Part shown: positions 16,109 through 24,532 of the stretch, piece after piece
Layout of the letters: each line of letters begins with the position of its first letter
How positions within the stretch are numbered: the first letter of the stretch is position 1
NCBI GenBank assembly: GCA_964399775.1
Contig: CAYNSH010000003.1
Span: 20,724-84,723, forward strand
Direction of reading: 5' to 3'
Length of the DNA stretch: 64,000 nucleotides
Origin: Lenti-01 sp964399775
GTDB taxonomy: Bacteria; Verrucomicrobiota; Kiritimatiellia; CAIQIC01; Lenti-01
Made by a program: the position numbers and the translations under genes
The notes under the pieces: generated by a model
The model's database searches: none
Told to the model about the DNA's origin: nothing
Seen by the model: the letters and a program-made list of their open reading frames with translations, nothing else

Positions 16109-17418
16109 GAGGCCGCTCCTTTCCGCCGGGCCAGGAACAGGTTGGCGAGCAGGAAGGCGATGCCCAGCGCCACGAACACGAGCCCCCGGGCGATGAAGCC
16201 CAGGCCCGCATCGAAGAAGCGAATCAGGATCAGGGCGAAGAGAACGAACAGCCCGCCATTGACGGTCCCGAGCCGGCTCCGGCGCAGGCCGTGGATGAGT
16301 TGAGCAAGGCCAACCGCCAGCAGGTAGGCATTGAACAGCAGCGTGGCGGCGGCGATTCGATCTCCCCCGGCGGCCAGCGAATACCCGGCGACCGCGACGA
16401 TCGGCAGAGCGCCGAGCCAAATGGCATGCGCCTTGCCCCGGCGCACGCTGGCCACCAGCAGGGCGATCGCCGCCACCGGCAGGGCGACCGCCCAGACGTA
16501 ATCCAAAAGAACGGCCCACGGATGGATGGATTCGTGGACGCGATAAAACCGCCAGCCGATGGAGTTCCAGGGCCAGCGGTAGGTCAGCATCAGCGCCAGC
16601 ACGATGGCGCCGAACGATCCTACGGCGCGAAATGGCCGTTGCCAGAAGGAGGGGGTGTCGTCGAACCAGAACGTGCCGGCGAGATAGAGGCAGGCGAACA
16701 GCCCGGCATAGACCATGATCCAGAGGCCCGGCATCACCTTTTCCAGCGTGATGCCCGTGGCGACGCAGAAAGCCAGGGCATATCCCCAGCCCAGCAGGGA
16801 GGCCCGGAGGGAGTAGGCGTTTGCACGGAAGGCGGAAATGGTGTGGGGCAACAGCAAGGCCGCCAGCAGCCAGTATCCCGCGGAATGGCCGCCGCCGTTC
16901 TGCGCATCCGTCGCCCAGAACGTGATGCCGGCCAGATAGACGAGGGCCGGCCCGGTGGATTGCAGCAGATAGACAATCGGCAACGTCAGCAGCATCCAGG
17001 TCAGGGCGAAGCGCCCGGCATCGCCGGGAATGTGGTAGGTCTGGGCCACCAGCGCGATCGACGTCCCGACGGACAGCATCCAGAACAAGCCGACGGACTC
17101 GCGCCAGGCGGCGGAGGTTTTGCCTGCGGCCAGGACCCATCCCGCCAGCCCGAGGGATGCCACGAGCGGGGCAAACGCCAGTGCGGTGCGGGTGACGCGC
17201 GACAGATCGGCCCAGTTGTGGGCGAGCAGCAGGAGGATGCCCAGCCCGATCAGGGTTCCCCCCAGAATGCCGAAGGCCGTCAGCGCCCAGTTGCGGCCGG
17301 GCTTGGTTTGCGCGGCATAGTGCCGCCGGAGCCGGTCGGCCGCCGGGTCGTCGATTACGCCTTCGCGTTGCAGGGCGGGCAGTTCGCCCAGCAGCCATTG
17401 GATGTGGTTGAGTCCCAT
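16105..17418 (-). CDS. DUF2157 (DUF4401-like) polytopic membrane protein
   Basis: 437 residues. The N terminus is a cytoplasmic DUF2157 segment (LGELPALQREGVIDDPAADR, then LRRHYAAQ), followed by about a dozen transmembrane helices beginning with WALTAFGILGGTLIGLGILL. RFFDAGLGFIARGLVFVALG near the C terminus is characteristic. The function of the family is unknown. It is translationally coupled to the GDYXXLXY gene that follows, and this two-gene arrangement recurs across many phyla. A REP-like palindrome lies about 115 bp upstream of the start, so the promoter must be compact. Confidence 0.87.
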   Translation of the reverse strand: MGLNHIQWLLGELPALQREGVIDDPAADRLRRHYAAQTKPGRNWALTAFGILGGTLIGLGILLLLAHNWADLSRVTRTALAFAPLVASLGLAGWVLAAGKTSAAWRESVGLFWMLSVGTSIALVAQTYHIPGDAGRFALTWMLLTLPIVYLLQSTGPALVYLAGITFWATDAQNGGGHSAGYWLLAALLLPHTISAFRANAYSLRASLLGWGYALAFCVATGITLEKVMPGLWIMVYAGLFACLYLAGTFWFDDTPSFWQRPFRAVGSFGAIVLALMLTYRWPWNSIGWRFYRVHESIHPWAVLLDYVWAVALPVAAIALLVASVRRGKAHAIWLGALPIVAVAGYSLAAGGDRIAAATLLFNAYLLAVGLAQLIHGLRRSRLGTVNGGLFVLFALILIRFFDAGLGFIARGLVFVALGIAFLLANLFLARRKGAAS

Positions 17419-17514
17419 GGTTTCCTTCCCGAAGCAAGCTTGTGCGGGAATGATGCGCCCGCCTCCCGAGAGCCGTCAATGGGCAAATCGCCTGAACGAG
17501 TTCGCCGGTTGAAA

Positions 17515-17588
17515 CGAAAAGGGGTCAGCCAAAAAGGGGTCAGCCAATTAATCCTAGAATTCTAGGATTAATTGGCTGACCCCTTTTC
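17515..17588. repeat. REP-like palindrome (RAYT-associated), copy 1
   Basis: A 56-bp perfect inverted repeat (17532-17587) centred on GAATTC. Each arm reads AAAAGGGGTCAGCCAATTAA then TCCTAGAA. A direct partial copy of the arm (AAAAGGGGTCAGCC) precedes it from 17517. The arm is nearly identical to the ends of the RAYT transposase locus at 54516-55989, so this is probably a non-autonomous element mobilised in trans by such a transposase. It lies upstream of both divergent neighbours. Confidence 0.85.
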
Positions 17589-17639
17589 GTCTCGGCCGCC
17601 GGATCCGGATGTTTTGCCCCGGGCCCCGGGCAATTGATT

Positions 17640-17669
17640 TTGGCGAAAATCGGCCGGATAGCTTATACT
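17640..17669 (+). promoter_or_regulatory. Candidate promoter for small secreted protein
   Basis: TTGGCG at 17640-17645 and TATACT at 17664-17669 are separated by 18 bp, and the GTG start at 17676 follows 6 bp later with no ribosome-binding site between. This fits a leaderless transcript. It also argues against the ATG at 17634 as the true start, because that would place the promoter inside the gene. Confidence 0.45.
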
Positions 17670-17675
17670 GGTCGA

Positions 17676-18317
17676 GTGAAGAAGAGATGGATCTGCTGGG
17701 CGTTGCTGGCGTTTGCCCAAGCGTCCCATGCTTACTTTGAAGACCTGATCCTGGTGGACGGCACCGCCTACACGAACGTCTTTGTGACGAGGGTGGAGCC
17801 CGACGGCCTCTCCTTCATGCATGGTCACGGCGTGGCCAAATTCTATTTCCATGAACTATCGGAGGACATCCGGCATAAGTACAATTACGATCCGGTGATG
17901 GCCATCACCTACTGGTACGACACGCAACTGGCCCAGCAGGAATGGGAACAGCGCCAGTTGGAAGCCTCCCGCCTCGAAGCCGAGGAGCACCAGAAGCGCC
18001 TCGATGAAATCCAGTTGAGGGAAGCCGCCTTGAAAGCCCAAGGCGGACCCAAGGTCACGAACGTAAAGCTGATGCAGATTCAAGAGGACGGCAGCTGGAT
18101 ATGTCGTCCCTTCAAGTACGAAAAAGGAGCGTTCACCCTCGGGCGCGCCACGTACGTGAAGAGATTCGAGGAATCCCAGATCCTCGTCGAGGGGCTGCCG
18201 ACCAACATGGCGGACAACGACGAATGGCGCGGGCGAATCTACGAGGTGGGGATCCACCAGATTCAATCCGAACGCGGACCCATCCGCACGCTTCGCAAAT
18301 ACAAAGTCCTTCCCTGA
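17676..18317 (+). CDS. Small secreted protein of unknown function
   Basis: 213 residues from the GTG at 17676. It has a clean signal peptide (VKKRWICWALLAFAQASHA, cleavage before YFEDL). The mature part begins with a compact beta-rich stretch (LILVDGTAYTNVFVTRVEPD) resembling the N-terminal domain of the protein at 19680-20774. A charged coiled-coil segment rich in E, Q and R follows (about residues 75-115, with LEASRLEAEEHQKRL), then a second beta domain. No known family is recognised. The gene is flanked on both sides by REP-like palindromes (17515-17588 and 18449-18504), which may define a mobile or recombining segment. Confidence 0.65.
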   Translation: MKKRWICWALLAFAQASHAYFEDLILVDGTAYTNVFVTRVEPDGLSFMHGHGVAKFYFHELSEDIRHKYNYDPVMAITYWYDTQLAQQEWEQRQLEASRLEAEEHQKRLDEIQLREAALKAQGGPKVTNVKLMQIQEDGSWICRPFKYEKGAFTLGRATYVKRFEESQILVEGLPTNMADNDEWRGRIYEVGIHQIQSERGPIRTLRKYKVLP

Positions 18318-18448
18318 CGGGCCGGCTGGTACCTGCCGGGCACATCTGCGATTTATGGACTACAGGCTTCTGGGAATCGAGGGTACCCGCAGCCCCTTGA
18401 ACCACGGATGGACACCGATTCACACGGATTCCGGACAGACTACCTACC

Positions 18449-18504
18449 AATAGGGGTCAGCCAATTAATCCTAGAATTCTAGGATTAATTGGCTGACCCC
18501 TATT
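18449..18504. repeat. REP-like palindrome (RAYT-associated), copy 2
   Basis: A 56-bp perfect inverted repeat centred on GAATTC. Arms read AATAGGGGTCAGCCAATTAA then TCCTAGAA, the same element as at 17532-17587 with AATA in place of AAAA at the outer end. It lies between the small secreted protein and the RNase D gene, 18 bp before a possible RNase D promoter. Confidence 0.85.
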
Positions 18505-18521
18505 TGACTCCTTTCGGCGGG

Positions 18522-18550
18522 TTGTGGTGTCGGGGCGGGAGTGCTAGGGT
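18522..18550 (+). promoter_or_regulatory. Candidate promoter for RNase D gene
   Basis: TTGTGG at 18522-18527 and TAGGGT at 18545-18550 with 17-bp spacing precede the ATG at 18560 by 9 bp. No Shine-Dalgarno sequence is visible. The -10 match is weak; the call rests on spacing and on the similar arrangement at thrC, the small secreted protein and the helicase gene. Confidence 0.3.
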
Positions 18551-18559
18551 CCGAGGCCT

Positions 18560-19699
18560 ATGACCCGATCGATTCAATGGATCAATGATCCGGATGCCTT
18601 GCGCGAAATGGTGGCGCGGTTTCGGACGGAGCCGTGCGTGGCAATGGATACGGAGTTTGTCTGGGAGCGCACGTATTATCCGCGCCTGGGCCTGATCCAA
18701 TTGGGCGCGGCGGACGGAACGTGCTACCTGGTGGATGCGGTGGCGTTGTCCGACATGACGCCGCTGGGCGAGTTGCTGGCCGATGCCGGTATCGTGAAGA
18801 TTCTGCACGATGCTCCCCAGGATCTCATGATCCTGCGCCGCGCCACGGGGGCGTCCGCGCGCAATCTGTTCGATACACGCCTGGCAGCGGGCTTCGCGGG
18901 GTGCGCCGCGACGTTGTCGCTGGGCAACCTGCTGGCGGAGCTTCTCGATGTTCACCTCGCCAAAGCTCACACCCGGGCCAACTGGATCGCCCGTCCGCTG
19001 GCTCCAGAGGTGTTGGACTATGCCGCGGACGATGTCGTCCATCTGCCCCGGGTCGCCGGGCTGTTGCGCGAACGCGCGCAGGCCGCGGGCGTCGAGACGT
19101 GGATGGACGAGGAATTGGCCGCGCTGGACCAGGAGGGGGCGTTGGACGTGGTTCGCGATGACGAGGCCTATCTTCGAATCCGGGGGGCCGCGTCTCTCTC
19201 GCGGCGATCGCTGGCGGTGCTCCGCGAATTGGCGGCATGGCGGGAACAAGCGGCCCGACAATCGGACCGTCCGCGCCGATGGGTTCTGGAAGATGGAGCG
19301 CTTGGATCGATCGCAACGGTGATGCCCCGCACGCGGGAAGCCCTGCACCGGGCCCTGCGGCTTTCCGCAGACAAGGAATTTCCTCAGGCCGACGAATGGC
19401 TGGCGGCCGTGGAACGCGGGTTGGCGATTCCGGACGAGCAGCTCCCCGAGCCGGTGTTCCCGGTTCCCCGCGACTCGACGTTCCGGAAAGCGCTGGATGC
19501 AGCGATGGCCGATATGCAGGCCCGCGCGGGACGCCATGGGATCGATCCGCAAGTGGTCTGCAGTCGCAACGAGATGGCACAATGGCTGCAGGCCGGTTCC
19601 CCGGCATCTTCTCCCGCCCACCGACTTTCCCGCGGGTGGAGAGCGGAGTTGTTGAAAGAGCCAACCGCCGGCGAAAACCCTATCGGGACTGCTGGATGA
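18560..19699 (+). CDS. rnd: Ribonuclease D
   Basis: 3'-5' exoribonuclease of the DEDDy family, acting in tRNA and stable-RNA 3' maturation. 379 residues. Catalytic residues are visible: D30 and E32 in AMDTEFVWERTYY, D88 in LHDAPQDLM, and Y154/D158 in YAADDVVHLPRV. One HRDC-type helical domain follows at about 215-295 (SLSRRSLAVLRELAAWREQA). TRANWIARPLAP is the usual substrate-groove segment. The last 20 bp overlap the convergent gene at 19680. A promoter with little or no leader is suggested just upstream. Confidence 0.93.
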   Translation: MTRSIQWINDPDALREMVARFRTEPCVAMDTEFVWERTYYPRLGLIQLGAADGTCYLVDAVALSDMTPLGELLADAGIVKILHDAPQDLMILRRATGASARNLFDTRLAAGFAGCAATLSLGNLLAELLDVHLAKAHTRANWIARPLAPEVLDYAADDVVHLPRVAGLLRERAQAAGVETWMDEELAALDQEGALDVVRDDEAYLRIRGAASLSRRSLAVLRELAAWREQAARQSDRPRRWVLEDGALGSIATVMPRTREALHRALRLSADKEFPQADEWLAAVERGLAIPDEQLPEPVFPVPRDSTFRKALDAAMADMQARAGRHGIDPQVVCSRNEMAQWLQAGSPASSPAHRLSRGWRAELLKEPTAGENPIGTAG

Positions 19700-20774
19700 T
19701 ATACAGCATCAAGTCCACGATGGGCTGGGGCAGATAGAGCCGAACGCGCTCACGGGATTTGGAATCCTCGATCAGGTTGTAGCGGTTGCGGCGGATGCTG
19801 AAGAGTTCGCTGTCGATTCGAATGATTCCCTCACTGACTCCGGTGGATCCCAGAGTGCCCATCGCGGCGGAACCGGGCGGATAGCCCATCACCCGTTGGC
19901 TGCCGCGGCACACGTAAAATCCGATCTCCCAGGTGGGGTTGGCCTTCCGGCCGTCGCGGATGAAATTATAGAGGCTCCATTCGGTGGCGTAGGCCGCCGA
20001 ATAGGGGAACCACCGCTCCGAACGCGAGGAGTTGTCCTGCATCTGGACGCCGACGACCTGCTCGGCCATGTCGGTGATGAGAATCAGTCGCGTCATGCCG
20101 TCATCGAAGTGTCCACTGAACTCGTGGGCGAACAAGCTGCTGGGAGGGAAGACTGCGCAGGTGATGGATTTCTTGGCGGACAAGCCCAGGCCCAGCTTCT
20201 TTTTGGCCTCCTCCAGCGGCATGAGATATTGGATGTCGCGCCAGAGGGTCAGGTCTTTCCACGCCAGATCGATCTGGGGCGTACCGATCTTGCTGAGCAA
20301 GCGGGAGGCATCCCGCTGGGCAATGGTGCCGCGGCCAAGCCGGTGTTGCCAGTGGGAGGCCAAGGTCAGTTCCACATCCCTGGCGGGCTGTTGGGATGCG
20401 GAAGCGGCGGCGGGCGGAGGGGGCGGTGTCGGTGCGGGGGTTGGCACCGGTGGTTGGCTCGGGGCGGCCGCCGGAGTGGCCACGCGTTGAAACTCCGCGG
20501 GTAGGCTCGGCTTTTCGGGGACCGCATTGAACTGGATCCGAACGATGTTGTCTTGTCGGGTTTGCGCCCGGGTACCATCCGGCAGGATCACGGTAAAGAT
20601 GCCGTTTTCAAACCCCACGATCTGACATTCATGGGTGGCGCCGGATTTGAAGGTGATGAGATGCTGGGCAAATGCTGGCGCGAGCAGGCACGACCACGCC
20701 AAAACCAGGACCCAGAAAGGCCTGGGCCAAAGGATGGGTGTCGTGCCGAAGGGTTGGCGATAGGTGCGGTTCAT
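19680..20774 (-). CDS. Secreted proline-rich-linker protein, unknown function
   Basis: 364 residues. A signal peptide is clear (PFWVLVLAWSCLLAPAFAQ). The mature N terminus is a small beta module (LITFKSGATHECQIVGFENG, then IFTVILPDGT), followed by a proline/alanine linker at about 95-125 (PSQPPVPTPAPTPPPPPAAA). The C-terminal two thirds has no family I recognise; it includes MTRLILITDMAEQVVGVQMQ and GYPPGSAAMGTLGSTGVSEG. The beta module resembles the start of the secreted protein at 17676, so the two may be paralogous in that part. An outer-envelope or periplasmic location is inferred from the signal peptide only. Confidence 0.7.
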   Translation of the reverse strand: MNRTYRQPFGTTPILWPRPFWVLVLAWSCLLAPAFAQHLITFKSGATHECQIVGFENGIFTVILPDGTRAQTRQDNIVRIQFNAVPEKPSLPAEFQRVATPAAAPSQPPVPTPAPTPPPPPAAASASQQPARDVELTLASHWQHRLGRGTIAQRDASRLLSKIGTPQIDLAWKDLTLWRDIQYLMPLEEAKKKLGLGLSAKKSITCAVFPPSSLFAHEFSGHFDDGMTRLILITDMAEQVVGVQMQDNSSRSERWFPYSAAYATEWSLYNFIRDGRKANPTWEIGFYVCRGSQRVMGYPPGSAAMGTLGSTGVSEGIIRIDSELFSIRRNRYNLIEDSKSRERVRLYLPQPIVDLMLYIIQQSR

Positions 20775-20982
20775 GATGAAGTCCTCTCTTCACGCAGGCT
20801 TGATGGGTTCATAGCAAGCCCCGCGGGGCATGAACAGCCCAAATCACGTGCGAGCGTCTGCGTTCGGGCTTTGTGTTTCCATGGCGAATTCCGGCTTGTT
20901 GAAGCCGCTTCCGCTGTGTGCAGGAGCTATTCATTCAGGGACCGTCCCCGCGGGGATCGGCTCCAGAATGCCGGGATATGCT

Positions 20983-21549
20983 CTAGGGGCTTTTCAGCAG
21001 GTCGGCCTTCAGGGAGTCCTGCACGGGGAATTCCCCAAGCCAGATGGCGAACAGGGCCTGCTTGAGGTCGAGCCCGGGCAGCGCACCCAGCGGGGTGTCG
21101 TTAAACGCCGGCGAATCCTTGGCCGTGGGGTTTGGCTTGCGGTAGATGCTGGTCAAGATTCCGTCTTGGTAGCGCATGATGACCTGGTCATCCCGGCGAA
21201 ATTCCGCGTGGTTGAATTGATCCAGGAACGCTTGTTGATGAGACGTGGCATGGCCGGACCGGGCCGCCTGGTCAAACCCTTCCGACGTGGCCTCCACAAA
21301 ACGTTTCCGATTGATCAGGCGGCTCTGGATGGTCAGCACGAATGCCATGGGCTGGTCGGCATCGATCAGGGTGTCGGCGTCCGCGCCCAGCAGGGATTCC
21401 GGCACGTGGAGTTCCAGATCGTACATCGCGCCGAGGAGTGGCTTCGTGCGCACGCCACGGCCATTCAAGACCATGTCCTCCATCGCGGATGAAGTGATGG
21501 CGCAGGCCAGCAGAAGGGCGAGGGCGGGAACGGATACGCGGGATGGCAT
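20983..21549 (-). CDS. Chalcone isomerase-like secreted protein
   Basis: 188 residues with a signal peptide (VPALALLLACAITSSAME). The body matches bacterial chalcone-isomerase-like domains: VLNGRGVRTKPLLGAMYDLE, a central IQSRLINRKRFVEATSEGF, QDGILTSIYRK and the final FAIWLGEFPVQDSLKADLLK. These bacterial proteins are periplasmic and their activity is generally unknown; they should not be assumed to make flavonoids. The ATG lies 8 bp behind pntB, with AGGAG inside the pntB tail, so it is the last gene of the transhydrogenase operon. That context hints at a membrane or redox-linked role. Confidence 0.8.
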   Translation of the reverse strand: MPSRVSVPALALLLACAITSSAMEDMVLNGRGVRTKPLLGAMYDLELHVPESLLGADADTLIDADQPMAFVLTIQSRLINRKRFVEATSEGFDQAARSGHATSHQQAFLDQFNHAEFRRDDQVIMRYQDGILTSIYRKPNPTAKDSPAFNDTPLGALPGLDLKQALFAIWLGEFPVQDSLKADLLKSP

Positions 21550-21557
21550 GAGGGCTC

Positions 21558-22961
21558 CTATTCTTGGGTTTCCTTGAGCTGGGTCACCAGGGCGGCAACC
21601 GAGGCCTTGGCGTCCCCAAACAACATGCGCGTATTCTCCCGGAAAAAGAGCGGATTATCAATCCCGGCGAATCCGGAGGCCATGCTGCGCTTGAGCACGA
21701 TGCAGGCCCTGGCTTCGTGGGCATGAATGATGGGCATGCCGTATATCGGGCTGGAGGGATCGTCTAATGCGGCCGGATTGACCACGTCGTTGGCGCCGAT
21801 GACAATGGCGGCGTCCACGGTGGCCATGGCGGGATTGACATCGCCGGGCTCGACCAGTTTGTCATACGAGACGTTGGCTTCCGCCAGCAGGACATTCATG
21901 TGTCCGGGCATGCGCCCGGCAACGGGATGGATGGCATAGCGCACCTCGCATCCGTTGGCCTCGAGCAAATCGCCCAGTTCGCGGACGGCATGCTGGGCCT
22001 GCGCGACCGCCATGCCGTAGCCGGGCACCACCACTACCGAGCGCGCGGACTCCAGCAGATAGTAGGCATCTTCCGCGGTGATCGGATGGGCCTCGAGCTT
22101 CTCGTCGCTGCCTCCCGCGGAGGCGCCCGCGGCGCCAAAGCCGCTGAAGAGCACGTTGGAGAGCGAACGGTTCATGGCCTTGCACATGATGCGCGTCAGG
22201 ATCAGGCCGCTGGCGCCGACCAGACAGCCCGCCACGACCAGCACCGTGTTGCCGATGATGAAGCCGGCGGCGCAGGCCGCCAGGCCGGAATAGCTGTTCA
22301 ACAGGGAGATCACCACGGGCATGTCCGCCCCGCCAATCGGAATAACGGCCAGTACGCCCAGCGCGAACGAAATGGCCGCGGCCAGCAGGAAGAGGGAATA
22401 GGTGGTGCTTGGCGCGGCGCTCCCGGCGATGAGCAGCAGGATCGCGGCCGCCAGCAGGGCGGCGTTCAGGGCTTTCTGTCCGCGGAACAGAACGGGCCGG
22501 CCCTGGATTTTCTCCGCCAGTTTGGCGTAGGCGATCAGGCTGCCCGTGAACGTCATGCCGCCAATGAGTACGGCCAGATAGGTGGCGACCATCGTGAACG
22601 CCGGGATGGGATCGTCCGCGATTCGGAGCGCCCGGACATATTCCGCCCAGCCAACCAACAGGCTGGCCAAGCCGCCAAATCCGTTGAACAACGCAACCAT
22701 TTCGGGCATGGCGGTCATTTTGACGCGCTGGGCGGCCACGACGCCAATGGCGCTGCCCAGCAGGATGCCGGCCGCGATGAGCGGATACGACACCACGCCG
22801 CGGACCAGCAGCGTGGCGACAATGGCGATCAGCATTCCCAGCGAAGATAGGCCGTTGCCCCGGCGGGCGGTTCGCGCCGATCCCAACATCTTCAGCCCGG
22901 TGACGAACAACACCGCCGCGGCGATGTAGCTCACCTGGATTGCGGGGTGAATCGGCATCAT
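21558..22961 (-). CDS. pntB: NAD(P) transhydrogenase subunit beta
   Basis: 467 residues. PntB forms the proton channel with the alpha membrane part and carries the NADP-binding domain III, so the complex couples the proton gradient to NADPH formation from NADH. About 8-9 transmembrane helices fill the first 280 residues (MPVVISLLNSYSGLAACAAG is the conserved channel segment). Domain III follows with VVVVPGYGMAVAQAQHAVRE, the NADP-binding loop, and NVLLAEANVSYDKLVE. VIGANDVVNPAA completes the signature. Its start overlaps the pntAB stop by 4 bp. Confidence 0.96.
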   Translation of the reverse strand: MMPIHPAIQVSYIAAAVLFVTGLKMLGSARTARRGNGLSSLGMLIAIVATLLVRGVVSYPLIAAGILLGSAIGVVAAQRVKMTAMPEMVALFNGFGGLASLLVGWAEYVRALRIADDPIPAFTMVATYLAVLIGGMTFTGSLIAYAKLAEKIQGRPVLFRGQKALNAALLAAAILLLIAGSAAPSTTYSLFLLAAAISFALGVLAVIPIGGADMPVVISLLNSYSGLAACAAGFIIGNTVLVVAGCLVGASGLILTRIMCKAMNRSLSNVLFSGFGAAGASAGGSDEKLEAHPITAEDAYYLLESARSVVVVPGYGMAVAQAQHAVRELGDLLEANGCEVRYAIHPVAGRMPGHMNVLLAEANVSYDKLVEPGDVNPAMATVDAAIVIGANDVVNPAALDDPSSPIYGMPIIHAHEARACIVLKRSMASGFAGIDNPLFFRENTRMLFGDAKASVAALVTQLKETQE

Positions 22962-23248
22962 GAAGGCCCCCCGTTCTTCTTTTTGAACATGGCCAGCATG
23001 CGGTTGGTCACGAGATACCCGCCCGCCACGTTGATGCTGGCGAACACCACGGCCAGGAATCCCAGCACCGTAGTGGTGCGCGATCCGTCCTCCAGGCCAA
23101 CCGCCAGCAGGGCGGCCACGATGGTAATGCCGGAAATGGCGTTCGAGCCCGACATCAGCGGGGAGTGCAGCTGCGAAGGCACCTTGGAGATCAATTCCAG
23201 TCCTAGGAAGATGGAGAGCACGAAAACAAACAGCAGCAGCGGATCCAT
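22958..23248 (-). CDS. pntAB: NAD(P) transhydrogenase subunit alpha, membrane part
   Basis: 96 residues forming the separate membrane domain of the alpha subunit in organisms with a split PntA. It has about three transmembrane helices with family motifs ISKVPSQLHSPLMSGSNAIS, VLGFLAVVFASINVAGGYLV and TNRMLAMF. Two base pairs separate it from the upstream pntAA stop and it overlaps pntB by 4 bp, so all three subunits are made from one message. Confidence 0.95.
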   Translation of the reverse strand: MDPLLLFVFVLSIFLGLELISKVPSQLHSPLMSGSNAISGITIVAALLAVGLEDGSRTTTVLGFLAVVFASINVAGGYLVTNRMLAMFKKKNGGPS

Positions 23249-23249
23249 G

Positions 23250-24395
23250 TCAGGCGTCCTTTCCTTGGGCGAGGCGTTCGCGGATGAGCGGATGAATCAC
23301 ATCGCCGTCCTCCGTCACCAGGCTGCCCGCGATCAATTCGTCTTCCCGCCGCAGGTCGAGGCGGCCGGCCTCCCGGTCCCAGAAATGCTCCACGAAGTTG
23401 TAGAGGTTGTTGGCGACCATCTGGCTGGCGTTATAGGCCACGCGGCCCGGCAGGTTTCCCAGGCCGATCAGCCGGACCCCGTCGATCTCGTGCTCTTCAT
23501 CCAGGCGCGACCCTTCGACGTTACCGCCGGTTTCCACCGCCATGTCGACCACGATGCTGCCCGGTGCCATGCCAACGATCATGTCATGGGTCAGGATCAA
23601 CGGAGCGGGTTTGCCAAAGACCAGGGCCGTGGTGATGACAATGTCGGAGTTGGAGCAGTGGCGAGTCAGCGCCCTGCGCTGGATTTCCAGTTGTTCCGGC
23701 GTGAGGGACTTCGCGTAGCCGTCACGGGTCTGTCCGGTTTCGCCCAAATCGATCTTCACGAAGCGCGCCCCCAGCGATTTGACCTGCTCTTCGGCTGCGG
23801 GACGGGTGTCGAACGCCTCCACGACGGCTCCCAGGCGCCGGGCGGTTGCAATCGCCTGCAGGCCGGCCACGCCGGCGCCGATGATCAGCACGCGCGCCGG
23901 AGCGATGGTCCCCGCGGGCGTGCTCATCATCGGAAAAATCTTGGGGCTGCGGCTGGCCGCGAGAATAACGGCGACGTATCCGGCCAGGTTGGCTTGGGAA
24001 CTGAGCACATCCATTTTCTGCGCCAGCGTGGTACGCGGGAGCAGTTCCAGGCTAATGGCGCGCACCCCTCGTTCAGCCAGTGCGCGGATGAGGTCCGGAG
24101 AGCGAAACGGATCGAGGCATCCCACCAGGATACTGCCCGGCTTCATCCTCGATACATCAGCGAGGGGCGGTTTTCTCAGTCGCAGGACCAGGTCCGCCTG
24201 GGCCAGGCCTTGGTCAAGTGAAAGCGGGTCTCCCCCCACCTTGGCAAAGGCCTCATCACTCAAACACAGCGTATTGCCGAATTGCGGTTCAAAAAAGACC
24301 CGGGCCCCCAGCTTGATGAGTTGTTGGACATTCTGCGGAAGTATAGCCACTCGCGTCTCGCGGGGGTCGGTTTCCCGTGGAAGAAATATGTTCAT
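23250..24395 (-). CDS. pntAA: NAD(P) transhydrogenase subunit alpha, NAD-binding part
   Basis: Soluble NAD(H)-binding domain I of the proton-translocating transhydrogenase, 381 residues from the ATG at 24395. The alanine-dehydrogenase-like fold shows RETDPRETRVAILPQNVQQL at the start, MKPGSILVGCLDP, the Rossmann loop VLIIGAGVAGLQAIATARRL, and DSDIV-type ITTALVFGKPAPLI near residue 260. An alternative ATG at 24428 would add 11 residues; neither start has a strong ribosome-binding site, but family members begin close to the IFLPRETDPRE segment. It is the first gene of the operon pntAA-pntAB-pntB-chalcone isomerase-like. Confidence 0.95.
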   Translation of the reverse strand: MNIFLPRETDPRETRVAILPQNVQQLIKLGARVFFEPQFGNTLCLSDEAFAKVGGDPLSLDQGLAQADLVLRLRKPPLADVSRMKPGSILVGCLDPFRSPDLIRALAERGVRAISLELLPRTTLAQKMDVLSSQANLAGYVAVILAASRSPKIFPMMSTPAGTIAPARVLIIGAGVAGLQAIATARRLGAVVEAFDTRPAAEEQVKSLGARFVKIDLGETGQTRDGYAKSLTPEQLEIQRRALTRHCSNSDIVITTALVFGKPAPLILTHDMIVGMAPGSIVVDMAVETGGNVEGSRLDEEHEIDGVRLIGLGNLPGRVAYNASQMVANNLYNFVEHFWDREAGRLDLRREDELIAGSLVTEDGDVIHPLIRERLAQGKDA

Positions 24396-24532
24396 GTCGA
24401 TGGCCGTTCCCGTGGGTTTCTGAATCATCGACAGCCTACCATAGGTACTCTACTTATTCTATTGGGTTTAGAAAATAAAGCAGGTCGATTGGCCCCCAGA
24501 CCCCTTGGGGTGGTATTCGGCACCAAAAATGA

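Noticed and set aside
20983..21549. Flavonoid biosynthesis
   Set aside because: The chalcone isomerase fold alone does not indicate flavonoid synthesis; bacterial members are secreted proteins of other or unknown function and no chalcone synthase is present.
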